A stretch of 64,000 nt of DNA from Piliocolobus tephrosceles (lineage: Eukaryota; Chordata; Mammalia; Primates; Cercopithecidae): assembly GCF_002776525.5 (NCBI RefSeq), contig NC_045443.1, positions 53,712,991 to 53,776,990 of the forward strand, read 5' to 3'. Of this stretch, positions 46,901 to 54,389 are shown piece by piece. The stretch's first letter is position 1; each line of letters starts with the position of its first letter. The translations under genes were made by a program, and so were the position numbers. Under the pieces are notes generated by a model. The model did no database searches. It saw nothing but the letters and a program-made list of their open reading frames with translations, and was not told the DNA's origin.

Positions 46901-48842
46901 GCCATTCTCCTGCCTCAGCCTCCAGAGTAGCTGGGATTACAGGCGCCCGCCACCTCGCCCGGCTAGTTTTTTTTGTATTTTTAGTAGATACGGGGTTTCA
47001 CTGTGTTAGCCAGGATGGTCTCGATCTCCTGACCTCGTGATCCGCCCGTCTCGGCCTCCCAAAGTGCTGCGATTACAGGCTTGAGCCACCGCGCCCGGCC
47101 TTAATGCCTTATCTGACAAAAATTTTCCCTTACAGATTTTCAGAGTATGAAAGGTTAAGACTGATGTCCCTTCTACATTACTTAGCAGAGATTTCAAAGG
47201 GAAAAGCAAAAGCTATTTTATAAATTTTTTTTTTTTTTTTTTTTTTGAGACGGAGTTTTACTCTTGTTGCCCAGGCTGGAGTGCAATGGCACGATCTTGG
47301 CTCACCGCAACCTCTGCCTCCCTGTTTCAAACGATTCTCCTACCTCAGTCTCCCGAGTAGCTGGGATTACAGGCATGTGCCACCAGGCCCGGCTAATTTT
47401 TTGTAGCGACGGGGTTTCTCCATGTTGGTCAGGCTGGTCTCGAACTCCCGACCTCAGGTGATCCGCCCACCTCGGCCTCTTAAAGTGCTGGGATTACAGG
47501 TGTGAGCCACCGCGCCCAGCCTGATTCAAACTTTTAAAAACCCCGATTACGTATCACTTTCGGGGAGGGGGCTCCTTCAAATATTCTAACATGCTGTGCT
47601 CTAGACGCTTGTTTCCAGTGATAAACTCGCTTCAGTGTATCCCTCACTCATCCCGTTAGATTTCTAGCCAATATACTCACCGTCAGTATCATGACTTTTA
47701 ATCAAGCAAACCCTTACTACTTTTCCACAGTCACTCCCCTCATCTCTCTTCTGAATAGATTTTTTTTTAAAAAAAGGTTCCCCCTTAATTGCTCTCCATA
47801 CCTTTTAGTACGTAGTTAGTACCTTAAAAAATAACCTCCCGTCAAAAACACCAAAAACTAAAACAAAACCCTGTAAAACCGGCAGTTCCCACTGTACGTG
47901 GCAGTGCCAAGAATTCTTACTCGGTTAAAATCGCCCAGGCTTTATCATCATAAATGAAGACTGCTATAGAATATCAACACAAATTTAAACTCTTTAGGAC
48001 AACAGGTTAATTACACGCCTATTACATACATATTTCATCCTACAGTTACAGGATAGTGAAACTTCACCTCAAGTTTAACATGGAACACAGAAAATGTCCG
48101 TGTCTTTCCAAAGTAGACACGTGCAGAACTACCTGCTCAACGGTAACTCCTCCTCGCTGCCAGGGAAGCGGCTGAGTTTTGGCAACCTCCCGTATTTTCA
48201 AGAGACTGGAGTTAGGAGGCGGACTGCAAGTACCCACACTCAAGAAACCCAGACACTGGACAGAGAAGTATGTTGTGGCGTGGGCATGGCTTCACTCTAG
48301 TTGCCTAGCAGTACCTGCCGCTCACGGCTAGGCCCGCGTGGCGCTCTCCCAGGAGCTCCGCCAGGTACCTGGCGGCACCCACCACAGGTGCACTCGACTC
48401 AGGGCCTGGCCCAGGGACCACAAAGCAGCAGAACCGGAGTGCCCAAGCAGCCCAGGCGACGCACGAGGGTTCACGCTTCAGGGCGCCGCATGGCGAGCAG
48501 CTCCCGGGAGCTTAGGGCCTAAGATGAAGTTACCTAAGGAAGCGAGTAGCCCAGACAGCCAAAGAGGGAAAAAGTAGGATTTCCGGTATAGGGAAGCCAA
48601 GGAACGTTTCAGGGGTGGGGGAAGCAGACATCTGGAGGAAAAACGTCCTCCACCCGCCAACGGTAACCGGAACAAGGATCCTGGACCTCCCGCCCCCAGG
48701 CAGGAACGACTGCCACCACCGATGCGAGAAAGGCTAGGGGGCCAAAAGCAGACGGAGGGCAGGGGCCGCTTCCAGGGAGCCCCCAACGCGGCCTCGGCCT
48801 CACTCTGGGCGACCTTCCCTCGGCGGGGTGTCGCACTCACAT
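24269..48842 (-). CDS. PTGES3: Prostaglandin E synthase 3 / p23 Hsp90 co-chaperone (complete, 8 exons)
   Basis: p23 binds the closed ATP state of Hsp90 and stabilises client complexes such as steroid receptors; it is also described as cytosolic PGE synthase. Coding pieces on minus: 48841-48842 (AT of the ATG), 35578-35691, 35370-35439, 33548-33646, 31721-31810, 26064-26126, 24568-24592, 24269-24288. All introns are GT-AG and together they give 160 codons plus TAA, the exact family length. Visible: CS domain beta-sandwich (about 1-95) with Trp8 and Tyr9, conserved FNNWKDW around Trp106, then an acidic disordered tail (110-160) with SDEDMS, the caspase site PEVD142-G and terminal KMPDLE. The initiator ATG is split by intron 1. 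All eight exons are intact and no Alu enters an exon. Confidence 0.97.
24568..24592 (-). CDS. PTGES3: PTGES3 exon 7 (residues 147-155)
   Basis: A 25-base micro-exon encoding DSQDSDDE plus the first base of Lys155. Acceptor TTTCAG, donor AAA|GTAAG. Confidence 0.94.
24593..25096 (-). other. PTGES3: PTGES3 intron 6, unique part
   Basis: Nothing recognised beyond intron sequence. Confidence 0.5.
25097..25352 (-). mobile_element. AluS, head truncated
   Basis: Flanked by the duplication GTCCATCTGTTT (about 25078 and 25351). Confidence 0.88.
25440..25700 (-). mobile_element. AluS with small deletions
   Basis: Lacks 'gcctcccgggttcaag'-type and 'tcccaaagtg' segments. Confidence 0.87.
26064..26126 (-). 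CDS. PTGES3: PTGES3 exon 6 (residues 126-146)
   Basis: 21 whole codons MMNNMGGDEDVDLPEVDGADD, including the caspase-3/7 site after Asp142. Being in phase it could be skipped without a frameshift. Confidence 0.95.
26485..26780 (-). mobile_element. AluS
   Basis: Complete, PTGES3 intron 5, directly followed by another. Confidence 0.9.
26781..27073 (-). mobile_element. AluJ/S
   Basis: Short tail 'ttttctattttgagatgagg', diverged. Confidence 0.87.
27283..27577 (-). mobile_element. AluY
   Basis: TTGGAAGGRACC repeated on both flanks marks the insertion. Confidence 0.9.
27600..27980 (+). mobile_element. L1M-type LINE 3' fragment, interrupted
   Basis: 'gtgaaataagccagtcagg...actgcatgattccatttatat...gtagaatggtagctgccag' follows the classic order of the L1M 3' region. 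Continues after two Alus at 28556. Confidence 0.7.
27981..28276 (+). mobile_element. AluS inserted in L1
   Basis: Left flank AGTCTGTTAAAA at 27967-27978 recurs after the second Alu at about 28554. Confidence 0.88.
28277..28555 (+). mobile_element. AluY-like, second in tandem
   Basis: Begins 'agccgggagaggtgcctcac' right at the previous A tail. Confidence 0.88.
28556..28642 (+). mobile_element. L1M fragment, continuation
   Basis: 'aagagtagatttcatgtgaa' continues the L1 sequence broken at 27980. Confidence 0.6.
28643..28950 (+). mobile_element. AluY
   Basis: Young type with a pure A tail of about 26 and AAAATTTT-like flanks. Confidence 0.93.
29202..29302 (+). repeat. 3'-truncated Alu
   Basis: Head and about 100 bases only, ending 'gcctaagcaacac'. 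Preceded by AAAAAC repeats. Confidence 0.75.
29470..29766 (+). mobile_element. AluY
   Basis: Bounded by ATAAAGCTGGACA at 29456-29468 and 29767-29779 (13 bases). Confidence 0.94.
29780..30060. other. PTGES3: PTGES3 intron 5, unique part
   Basis: AT-rich; nothing recognised. Confidence 0.45.
30061..30235 (-). repeat. Alu right-arm part
   Basis: T tract and right arm, cut off at 'cagctatttttttgtaac' by the next Alu. Confidence 0.82.
30240..30531 (-). mobile_element. AluS
   Basis: Tail 'tttattaatttagagac', complete body. Confidence 0.88.
30543..30814 (-). mobile_element. AluS, head shortened
   Basis: Ends 'ctgggattgcacccagcc', lacking the 'caggcgtgagccac' piece. Confidence 0.87.
30844..31138 (+). 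mobile_element. AluY, part of a double insertion
   Basis: Flanked by AAAAGTTTATAG (30831-30842 and 31139-31150). Confidence 0.93.
31155..31433 (-). mobile_element. AluS, part of a double insertion
   Basis: Flanked by AAAAGTTTATAG (31139-31150 and 31434-31445), tail to tail with the AluY. Confidence 0.88.
31721..31810 (-). CDS. PTGES3: PTGES3 exon 5 (residues 96-125)
   Basis: 30 whole codons LNWLSVDFNNWKDWEDDSDE to DRFSE. Contains Trp106 and the start of the acidic tail with candidate CK2 serines 113 and 118. Confidence 0.96.
31893..32507 (-). pseudogene. 7SL RNA (signal recognition particle RNA) pseudogene, split by an AluY
   Basis: Reading minus, about 32507 down to 31893 follows full-length 7SL RNA, including the central S domain that Alu lacks: the S-domain helix 'ggaagcggggaccaccaggttgcc' region (32335-32360) and 'ccactgc'-like 3' end with 'ggctggataacacagcaagacc'. 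Many substitutions, a diverged 5' end and a 295-base AluY insertion show it is dead. It lies in PTGES3 intron 4 in the sense direction. The S-domain match separates it from an ordinary Alu. Confidence 0.85.
31996..32290 (-). mobile_element. AluY inserted in the 7SL pseudogene
   Basis: Bounded by GATCAGCTCCATTTC at 31981-31995 and 32291-32305, a sequence that is part of the 7SL copy. Confidence 0.94.
32580..32885 (+). mobile_element. AluJ
   Basis: Diverged, missing the usual GGCCGGGCG head ('aaatggggtggcttacacc'). Confidence 0.82.
32893..33198 (+). mobile_element. AluJ
   Basis: Diverged two-arm copy with an A tail. Confidence 0.85.
33199..33545. other. PTGES3: PTGES3 intron 4, unique part
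   Basis: Nothing recognised. Confidence 0.45.
33548..33646 (-). CDS. PTGES3: PTGES3 exon 4 (residues 63-95)
   Basis: 33 whole codons DSKHKRTDRSILCCLRKGES to TKERAK, the end of the CS domain. Acceptor TTTTTAG|GAT. Confidence 0.96.
33650..34010. other. PTGES3: PTGES3 intron 3, unique part
   Basis: AT-rich; nothing recognised. Confidence 0.45.
34011..34188 (+). mobile_element. AluY with internal deletion
   Basis: About 178 bases: the left arm and start of the right arm fuse to 'agagcaaaactccgtctc'. AAAGATTCTATTCT flanks both ends, so the element still has insertion boundaries. Confidence 0.88.
34217..34499 (+). mobile_element. AluS
   Basis: Tail of AAACAAA repeats, short internal loss before the tail. 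Confidence 0.87.
34500..34797 (+). mobile_element. AluY
   Basis: Second of three Alus in tandem. Confidence 0.92.
34798..35145 (+). mobile_element. AluY with CAAAAA-rich tail
   Basis: Body to about 35080, then a roughly 65-base A-rich tail. Confidence 0.92.
35370..35439 (-). CDS. PTGES3: PTGES3 exon 3 (residues 39-62)
   Basis: Completes Ser39 and encodes CLGGSDNFKHLNEIDLFHCIDPN. Acceptor ATACAG|T, donor AAT|GTAAG. Confidence 0.96.
35578..35691 (-). CDS. PTGES3: PTGES3 exon 2 (residues 1-39)
   Basis: The first base is the G of the split ATG, then QPASAKWYDRRDYVFIEF to KSKLTF and two bases of Ser39. The acceptor must be TTTGTAG|GCAGCC: the alternative CAG three bases later would break the start codon. 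Confidence 0.94.
35971..36293 (+). mobile_element. AluS
   Basis: First of a long Alu cluster in intron 1; 22-A linker. Confidence 0.88.
36409..36703 (+). mobile_element. AluY
   Basis: 'aggccaggcgtggtggctcaag' head; complete. Confidence 0.9.
36711..37035 (+). mobile_element. AluS
   Basis: Tail of CCCCAAAAAACAAAAAC type. Confidence 0.88.
37046..37335 (+). mobile_element. AluJ
   Basis: Left arm lacks about 25 bases ('aggagtttcctggcaag'); diverged. Confidence 0.84.
37430..37721 (+). mobile_element. AluS
   Basis: Tail gives way to a purine repeat. Confidence 0.88.
37722..37840 (+). repeat. GA/GGAA-rich purine tract
   Basis: About 115 bases of almost uninterrupted purine (gaca, ggga, gaag units) with many GGG runs. 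Confidence 0.92.
37843..38158 (+). mobile_element. AluJ/S
   Basis: Begins 'ttggttgcagtgactcac'; tail AAATAAATAAGCAAAC. Confidence 0.85.
38234..38528 (+). mobile_element. AluS
   Basis: Complete with ACAAACAAAC tail. Confidence 0.9.
38768..39051 (-). mobile_element. AluJ
   Basis: Diverged, small deletions. Confidence 0.84.
39066..39349 (-). mobile_element. AluJ
   Basis: Very diverged, T tract eroded to 'tctttctaagtc'. Confidence 0.82.
39702..40012 (+). mobile_element. AluS
   Basis: Complete; tail AAATAAATAAAAC. Confidence 0.9.
40013..40950. other. PTGES3: PTGES3 intron 1, unique stretch
   Basis: About 0.9 kb free of Alu. No open frame resembling a known protein; an AAAC-rich patch lies at 40486-40560. 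Confidence 0.5.
40952..41246 (-). mobile_element. AluS
   Basis: First of three same-strand Alus at one site. Left flank ACTTAGCACTT. Confidence 0.87.
41252..41543 (-). mobile_element. AluY
   Basis: Young type, between two older Alus. Confidence 0.92.
41544..41837 (-). mobile_element. AluS
   Basis: Third in the block; after it ACTTAGCACTT recurs at about 41838, so the three share one outer duplication. Confidence 0.87.
41838..42231. other. PTGES3: PTGES3 intron 1, unique part
   Basis: Nothing recognised. Confidence 0.45.
42232..42407 (-). repeat. Alu right-arm part, interrupted
   Basis: Ends at the linker 'ccccgactgatttttg' where the next Alu's T tract starts; the left arm is absent. Confidence 0.82.
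42408..42700 (-). mobile_element. AluS
   Basis: Complete body to 'gtgagcaaccgttaccagg'. Confidence 0.87.
42850..43122 (+). mobile_element. AluJ, 5' shortened
   Basis: Starts at 'gtgcctccaattccagcac'. Confidence 0.83.
43168..43297 (+). repeat. Free left Alu monomer (FLAM)
   Basis: A single left arm with its own long A tail, about 130 bases. Confidence 0.8.
43298..43597 (+). mobile_element. AluS
   Basis: Begins 'ggccaggcgtggtggctcac' immediately after the monomer tail. Confidence 0.88.
43647..43781 (+). mobile_element. Alu left arm, interrupted
   Basis: Host Alu; resumes at about 44083. Confidence 0.87.
43782..44082 (+). mobile_element. AluS nested in Alu
   Basis: Inserted at the host linker after 'acataaaagta'. 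Confidence 0.87.
44083..44252 (+). mobile_element. Alu right arm, continuation of 43647-43781
   Basis: 'attagccaggcatggcggc' onward with an AAAC tail. Confidence 0.87.
44490..44790 (+). mobile_element. AluY
   Basis: Perfect 16-base duplication AGAAAATCCAATTAGG at 44474-44489 and 44791-44806. Confidence 0.95.
44807..45520. other. PTGES3: PTGES3 intron 1, unique stretch
   Basis: No repeat, RNA motif or coding frame recognised in about 0.7 kb. Confidence 0.5.
45521..45688 (+). repeat. Free right Alu monomer (FRAM)
   Basis: Right arm only ('attagccaggcacggtgg') with its own A tail. Confidence 0.8.
45973..46264 (-). mobile_element. AluY/S
   Basis: Complete with minor deletions in the right arm. 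Confidence 0.88.
46331..46619 (-). mobile_element. AluS
   Basis: Complete; short tail. Confidence 0.88.
46794..47100 (-). mobile_element. AluY
   Basis: Perfect 14-base duplication TTAATGCCTTATCT at 46780-46793 and 47101-47114. Confidence 0.95.
47226..47521 (-). mobile_element. AluS
   Basis: Nearest repeat to the PTGES3 promoter; complete. Confidence 0.9.
47522..48699. other. PTGES3: PTGES3 intron 1, promoter-proximal unique part
   Basis: Alu-free shoulder of the CpG island, likely to hold intronic regulatory sequence; no specific site claimed. Confidence 0.5.
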
Positions 48843-49460
48843 TGTGAACGGGGCAGGGGGACGGGCGAACGGGTGGGCGGGCCTCTCTGGCGGCGGCTGC
48901 TGCTGCTAGGGAGTCGACTTCTCTCCAGTGGCGACTCCGCGTTTTCTCCCCGATCGCGGCCTCTTCTCGCTTCTCTCAGGCGACGGCGGCAGCGGCGGGC
49001 TCGACCTCGGGCCCCAGAATGCACCGCGCGGAAAGAGCGGCTCCTCCGGTCGGGGAGAAGAGGAAAGTGTAGGAAAACGGGCGCGAGGACGGAGAATGAA
49101 CGTGCGTGCGTGCAAACGAGGGGTGGCGAGGCCGGGCGGCGGCTGGTGACGCAGCAAAATGCCCGGGCCCTACCGCCGCGCGTGCGCAGTCCTTGTTTTC
49201 GGGGTCCGGCGCGGCTTTCTAGAGATATCTACGGAAAGGGCGGGGCTTCCCAGCTCCTTCGCGATCCTTCCTGGCGTCGGCTCCGCCCTTCGTCCGCCAC
49301 CGCCCCCCCCCCCGCTAGTCCTTACGCGTTCCCGCCTCTCCTCCCGCGCTGTCTTCTCGCGTTAGAAAACCGTTGGTGGCCCAACTGCCCGGCCATGCGC
49401 CTTGGGCGATTTCTCTGAGAAACGGCTGCGTTGGCAGTGGGAGGCAAGGCCGAGGCGGAG
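48700..49460. promoter_or_regulatory. PTGES3: PTGES3 CpG-island promoter
   Basis: CpG-rich, TATA-less block around exon 1. Elements seen: a ZNF143-type CCCAGAATGCA (49013-49023) and an NRF1-like GCGTGCGCAG (49181-49190), plus GC boxes near 49310. Such a promoter predicts broad, constitutive initiation. Confidence 0.85.
48841..49060 (-). other. PTGES3: PTGES3 exon 1: 5' UTR and first two bases of the start codon
   Basis: The exon ends ...TTCACAAT|GTGAGTGCG, so only AT of the ATG lies here. The 5' limit (about 49050) is an estimate from typical UTR length. Confidence 0.75.
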
Positions 49461-50141
49461 GGACACGGAGTCGGGATCCTGAAGAACTAAAATGGAGGGT
49501 TGGTTACTGTTGAGGGAGTAAATCAGTTCACTGAGGAATCATTCCACCACAAAAACCTGTGAAAAGCCTGTGCTGTGGAAAAAGGACTCACTTCAGAATC
49601 AACGGCCTGGGTCTACCTCGCCATTTTTCTGAAGGTTGGAGGCTCTGTCTAGGGACAGCGGAAATTGGAGGTTCTTGGCGGAGGAGGAGCATTTGCCATT
49701 TGGGGCGGGCTTTTGCCCCTACCTTGAGACCTCAGTGCTGTAGATGAGACAGGAAGGATATTTGGTGGGAGAGTCTAGGTTTCTGGGAATGGAGAGGCTG
49801 GGATATTGGGTGTCTCCACGCACATCGTTAGGGGGAGAACGGGTTCCCCGTCGCTTCGTGCAACACACTAATAGGGTGTATTAGGGGATAGCAACCAAGA
49901 GACCCAATACAGTCCTGCTTACCAAGAGGCCACTTCACGGTGGAGTAGGGGAAAAATACTCTAGTGCACTGTATTATGAACAGGAAGGAGGTTTAACGAA
50001 AGTGCTATAAAACCTTTCTGAAGAATGGGTCTTCATAAGAAGCAATAAGGTATTTAGTGTCTATGTTGTGCATGACAGATAGTGGGAGCTACGAAAACTG
50101 GATCCTAGCTCAAACTGGATCCTAGCTCAAATGCCATTTTG
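49461..50141. other. Unique flank upstream of PTGES3
   Basis: No coding frame of note. A divergent non-coding transcript from the CpG island is possible but not shown. Confidence 0.4.
50097..50130 (+). repeat. 17-base tandem duplication
   Basis: ACTGGATCCTAGCTCAA occurs twice head to tail (50097-50113, 50114-50130). Confidence 0.95.
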
Positions 50142-50420
50142 GACCGGGCGCCCGTAGCTCACGCCTGTAATCCCAGTACTTTGGGAAGCTTGAGGTGGGC
50201 GGATCACCTGAGGTCAGGAGTTCAGGACCAGCCTGCCCAACATGGTGAAACCCCATCTCTACTGAAATTGCTAATTAGCAGGGCATGGTGGCACGCCCCT
50301 GTAATGCCAAATACTAGGGAGTATGAGGCGGGAGGATAGCTCGAACCCGGGAGGTAGACGTTGCTGCGAGCACTCTAACTCTAACAGAGTGAGACCCTGT
50401 CTCAAAAAAAAAAAAAGGGA
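50142..50420 (+). mobile_element. AluS
   Basis: Head carries the variant 'gggcgcccgtagctcac'. Confidence 0.86.
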
Positions 50421-50423
50421 AGT

Positions 50424-50560
50424 TGGCCTGGCGCGGTGGCTCACGCCTGTCATCCCCGCACTTTGGGAGGCCGAGGCCGCTGGCTTACTGGAGATCAGGA
50501 GTTCAAGACCAGCTTGGCCAACATGGTGAAACCCCGTCTCTACTAAAAATGCAAAATATT
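50424..50560 (+). mobile_element. Alu left arm, interrupted
   Basis: Host Alu; resumes at about 50847. Confidence 0.86.
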
Positions 50561-50846
50561 TGGCCGGGCGCAGTGGCTCAGGCCTGTAATCCCAACACGT
50601 TGGGAGGCCGAAAGGCGGGCGGGCGGATCACGAGGTCAGGAGTTTGAGACCAGACTGGCCAACGTGGTGAAACCCCATCTCTACTAAAAATACAAAAATT
50701 AGCCGGGTGTGGTGGTGGGCGCTGCAGCTACTGGGGAGGTTGAGGCAGGAGAATTGCTTGAACCCAGGAGGCGGAGATTGCAGTGAGCCGATCGCGCCAC
50801 TGCACTCCAGCCTGGTAACAGAGCAAGACTCTGTATGGGGGGAAAA
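50561..50846 (+). mobile_element. AluY/S nested in Alu
   Basis: Ends 'gactctgtatggggggaaaaatt'. Confidence 0.87.
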
Positions 50847-51020
50847 ATTAAGAGGGCGTGGTGGTGGGCGCTTGTAATCCCAGCTACTCCAGAGGCTGAG
50901 GCAGGAGAATCGTTTGAACCCAGGAGGCGGAGTTTGCAGTGAGCTAAGATCCTTCCATTGCACTCCAGCCAGGGAGACAGAGGGAGACTTCCTCTCAAAA
51001 ACATAAATAAATAAAAATTA
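50847..51020 (+). mobile_element. Alu right arm, continuation of 50424-50560
   Basis: 'aagagggcgtggtggtgggc' to tail. Confidence 0.86.
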
Positions 51021-51320
51021 GGCCGGGCGCCCGTGGCTCATGCCTGTAATCCCAACACTTTGGGACACCAAGACAGGCGGATCACGAGGTCAAGAGAGAG
51101 GTACCATCCTGACCAACATGGTGAAACCCCATATCTACTAAAAATACAAAAATTAGCCGGATATGATTGGTGTGCCTATTAGTCCCAGCTACTCTGGAGG
51201 CTGAGGCAGGAGAATCGCTTGAACAGGGGAGGCAGAAGTTGTAGTGAGCCAAGATGGCGCCACTGCACTCCAGCCTGGGCAACACAGCGAGACTCCGAGA
51301 CTCCGTCTCTAAATAGATAA
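51021..51320 (+). mobile_element. AluS
   Basis: Head 'ggccgggcgcccgtggctc' shares the CCCGT variant with the Alu at 50142. Confidence 0.88.
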
Positions 51321-51329
51321 AGTGAAAAC

Positions 51330-51410
51330 TGTAACTCTTACATCAGACGAAAAGTGACAGGGGGGCCGGATTTGGTATGCAGGCTGTAGTTTGCCAATCT
51401 CTAGCCTAAG
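51330..51410 (+). mobile_element. hAT-type DNA transposon end fragment
   Basis: 'ggccggatttggtatgcagg...ctgtagtttgccaatctct' resembles the common Charlie/MER terminal motif. Confidence 0.5.
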
Positions 51411-51462
51411 TAGTCCAGAGTGTAAGGAAGTAAATTCAAGATGTGTTCAAGAAGGTAGGTCA

Positions 51463-51758
51463 TGGCCGGGCGCGGTGGCTCATGCCTGTAATCCAGCACT
51501 TTGAGAGGCGGATGCAGGCAGATCACTTGAGGCCAGGAATTCGAAACCAGCCTGGCCAAGATGATGAAACCGCATCTCTACTAAAAATACAAAAATTAGC
51601 TGGGCATGGTATACCTATAATCCCAGCTACTCAGGAGTCTTAGGTGGGAAAATCTCTTGAATCCAGGAGATGCAGGTTGCAGCGAGTCTAGATTGTACCA
51701 CTGTACTCCAGCCTGGGTGACAGAGTGAGACTCTGTGTCAAAAAAAAAAAAAAAAAAG
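51463..51758 (+). mobile_element. AluS
   Basis: Complete with small deletions and a pure A tail. Confidence 0.88.
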
Positions 51759-51798
51759 GTGAGTCACAACCAAATAATGGTGGCACTGAATGTCAGGC

Positions 51799-52083
51799 TT
51801 TTTTTTTTTTTTTTTCCGAGATAGAGTCTCACCCTGTTGTCTAGGCTGGAGTGCAGTGGCGCAATCTTGGCTTACTACACCCACCGCCTCCCGGGTTCAA
51901 GTGATTCTCCTGCCTCAGCCTCCTGAGTAGCTGGGATTATAGGCGCTCCCCATGATGCCCAGCTAATTTTTGTATTTTTAGTAAAGATGGGATTTCACCA
52001 GGTTGCCCATAACCTCAGGTTATCCACCCACCTTGGCCTCACAAAGTGCTGGGATTACAGGCATGAGCCACTGCGCCCAGCCA
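51799..52083 (-). mobile_element. AluS
   Basis: Left arm lacks about 20 bases ('ggttgcccataacctcagg'). Confidence 0.88.
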
Positions 52084-52112
52084 GTCCACACAACTTTTTA
52101 AAAAAATTTCCG

Positions 52113-52409
52113 GCCAGGCGCGGTGGCTCAATCCCAGCACTTTGGGAGGCCGAGACGGGCGGATCACGAGGTCAGGAGATCGAGACCATCCTGGCTAACA
52201 CAGTGAAATCCCGTCTCTACTAAAAAAAAATGCAAAAAACTAGCCAGGCGAGGTGGCGGGCACCTGTAGTCCCAGCTACTCGGGAGGCTGAGGCAGGAGA
52301 ATGGCGTAAACCCGGGAGGCGGAGCTTGCAGTGAGTTGAGATCCGGCCACTGCACTCCAGCCTGGGCCACACAGCGAGACTCTGTCTCAACAACAGCAAC
52401 AAAAAAATT
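52113..52409 (+). mobile_element. AluY
   Basis: AAAAATTTCC on both sides; the head lacks 'agcctgta' ('ggctcaatcccagc'). Confidence 0.92.
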
Positions 52410-52452
52410 TCCTGACAGCAATAACGTCATGGTCCACACAGCTTAATAAGTG

Positions 52453-52688
52453 TTTTGGCTCACTGCAACCTCCGCCTCCTGTGTTCAAGCGATTCTCCTG
52501 CCTCAGCAGCCTCCAGACTAGCTGGGACTATAGACACACCACCATGCCCGGCTAATGTTTGCATTTTTAGTAGAAGCGGGGTTTCACCATGTTGGTCAGG
52601 CTGGTCTTGAACTACTGACCTCGTGATTCGTCCCCGCTTGGTCTCCCAAAGTGCTGGGATTACAGGCGTGAGCCACTGTGTCTGGCCA
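52453..52688 (-). mobile_element. AluS lacking its 3' end
   Basis: Begins at 'ttggctcactgcaacctcc' with no T tract. Confidence 0.85.
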
Positions 52689-52739
52689 GGCTAATTGTTT
52701 TTAACTTATTTCTCTGACAGTGGGACACTATTGAAGTTT

Positions 52740-53195
52740 TTTTTTTTTTGGTTGGTAGTGTTTTTGTTTTTTTGAGACTGACTGGAGTGCAGTGGCGCGA
52801 TCTCGGCTCACTGCAAGCTCTGCCTCCTGGGTTCACGCTGTTCTCCTGCCTCAGCCTCCAGAGTAACTGAGACTACAGGCGCCCGCCGCCATGCCTGGCT
52901 AATTTTTTTTTTTTTTTTTTTTGTATTTTTAGTAGAGACAGAGTTTCACTGTATTAGCCAGGATGGTCCCTCTCAGGAGACCGCCTCAGGTTCGCGCCAT
53001 TCTCCTGCCTGAACCTCCTGAGTAGCTGGGACTACAGGCGCCCGCCACCATGCCTGGCTAATTTTTTGTATTTTTAGTAGAGACGGGGTTTCACCGTGTT
53101 AGCCAGGATGGTCTCGATCTCCTGACCTCGTGATCCGCCTGCCTCGGCCTCCCAAAGTGCTGGGATTACAGACGTGAGCCACCGGGCCCGGCCTT
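52740..53195 (-). mobile_element. Extended Alu (internal repetition)
   Basis: 456 bases inside one TTGAAGTTTTTTTT duplication (52727 and 53196). The right-arm/linker segment from 'cgccattctcctgcct' to 'gtatttttagtagagac' appears twice. Confidence 0.83.
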
Positions 53196-53378
53196 GAAGT
53201 TTTTTTTAAGTAGGGGAGTAGTTATCTTGTGTTGTAGATGAATTTGGTGATAAAGGTATAAGATGAATTTAAAATGGAAGAACGGAACTGAAGGTAGCAA
53301 TTACATGACTGCAACTCCAAATATCAAAAGAAGTATTGGGTGAAAAACCGCCTTTTATAATACATTTTAAAAAATTCG

Positions 53379-53657
53379 GCCGGGCACGGTGGCTCAAGCC
53401 TGTAATCCCAGCACTTTGGGAGGCCGAGACGGGCGGATCACGAGGTCAGGAGATCGAGACCATCCTGGCTAACACGGTGAAACCCCGTCTCTACTAAAAA
53501 TACAAAAACTAGCTGGGCGAGGTGGCGGGCGCCTGTAGTCCCAGGTACTCGGGAGGCTGAGGCAGGAGAATGGCGGTAAACCCGGGAGGCTGAGCTTGCA
53601 GTGAGCTGGGATCCGGCCACTGCACTCCAGTCTGAGCCACAGAGCAAGACTCCGCCT

Positions 53658-53691
<34 letters not shown>
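53379..53691 (+). mobile_element. AluY
   Basis: A tail of about 32 uninterrupted A, a sign of recent insertion. Confidence 0.93.
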
Positions 53692-53692
<1 letters not shown>

Positions 53693-53727
53693 CAAACCCA
53701 CTGCATCCTAATTCATAGGGTTTTGTT

Positions 53728-54018
53728 TTGTTTTTTTGAGATGGAGTCTCACTCTGGTGCCCAGGCTGATGCAGTGATGTGATCTTGGCTCACTGCAACC
53801 TCCACCTTCTGAGTTCAAGTGATTCTCCCACCTCAGCCTCCCTTATAGCTGGGATTACAGGCCTGCGCTACCACACCTGGCTAATTTTTGTATTTTTAAT
53901 AGAGACAAGGTTTTGCCATGTTGCCCAGGCTGGTCTTGAACTCCTAGTCTCAAGTGATCCGCCTGCCTCAGCCTCCCACAGTGCTGGGATAACAGGTGTG
54001 AGCCACCGCGTCAGCCTA
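53728..54018 (-). mobile_element. AluS
   Basis: Complete, moderately diverged. Confidence 0.88.
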
Positions 54019-54389
54019 ATTCACTGTTATTTACACACATACTGCCATTGCTTATTTACTTCCCTGTGTCTTCTTTGCTAAACATATTTCAAGGGATTTC
54101 ATGTTAATGTAGTTCTGAAAATGGCTTCTCTCTCAAAAGATCACAAATAGTTTGTAATCAGGTTTATCCATGCATTTAGATGTTATCTCAACCATTAGCC
54201 AGTGGAACCCAAGTTGAACCAGATTTCTTTTTCAAATTCACTAAGAAGTTCAGTTTCTATAGGGGCAAAATCTAGATTCAAACATATTATGAGCCAGAGG
54301 TTTTGGCAAAAGAATCTGCAGCCTGAATTGGCAGAAACTAGAAAATATTTGGCAAGTATTAGATCCTGTTTCAAAAGTTGAATCCTTAG
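54019..54389. other. Unique intergenic sequence
   Basis: Nothing recognised with confidence. Confidence 0.4.

Noticed and set aside
48828..49418. A 196-codon plus-strand open frame across the PTGES3 CpG island
   Set aside because: Very Arg/Pro/Gly-rich with no domain; GC-rich promoters produce long stop-poor frames by chance, and it overlaps the antisense exon and promoter.
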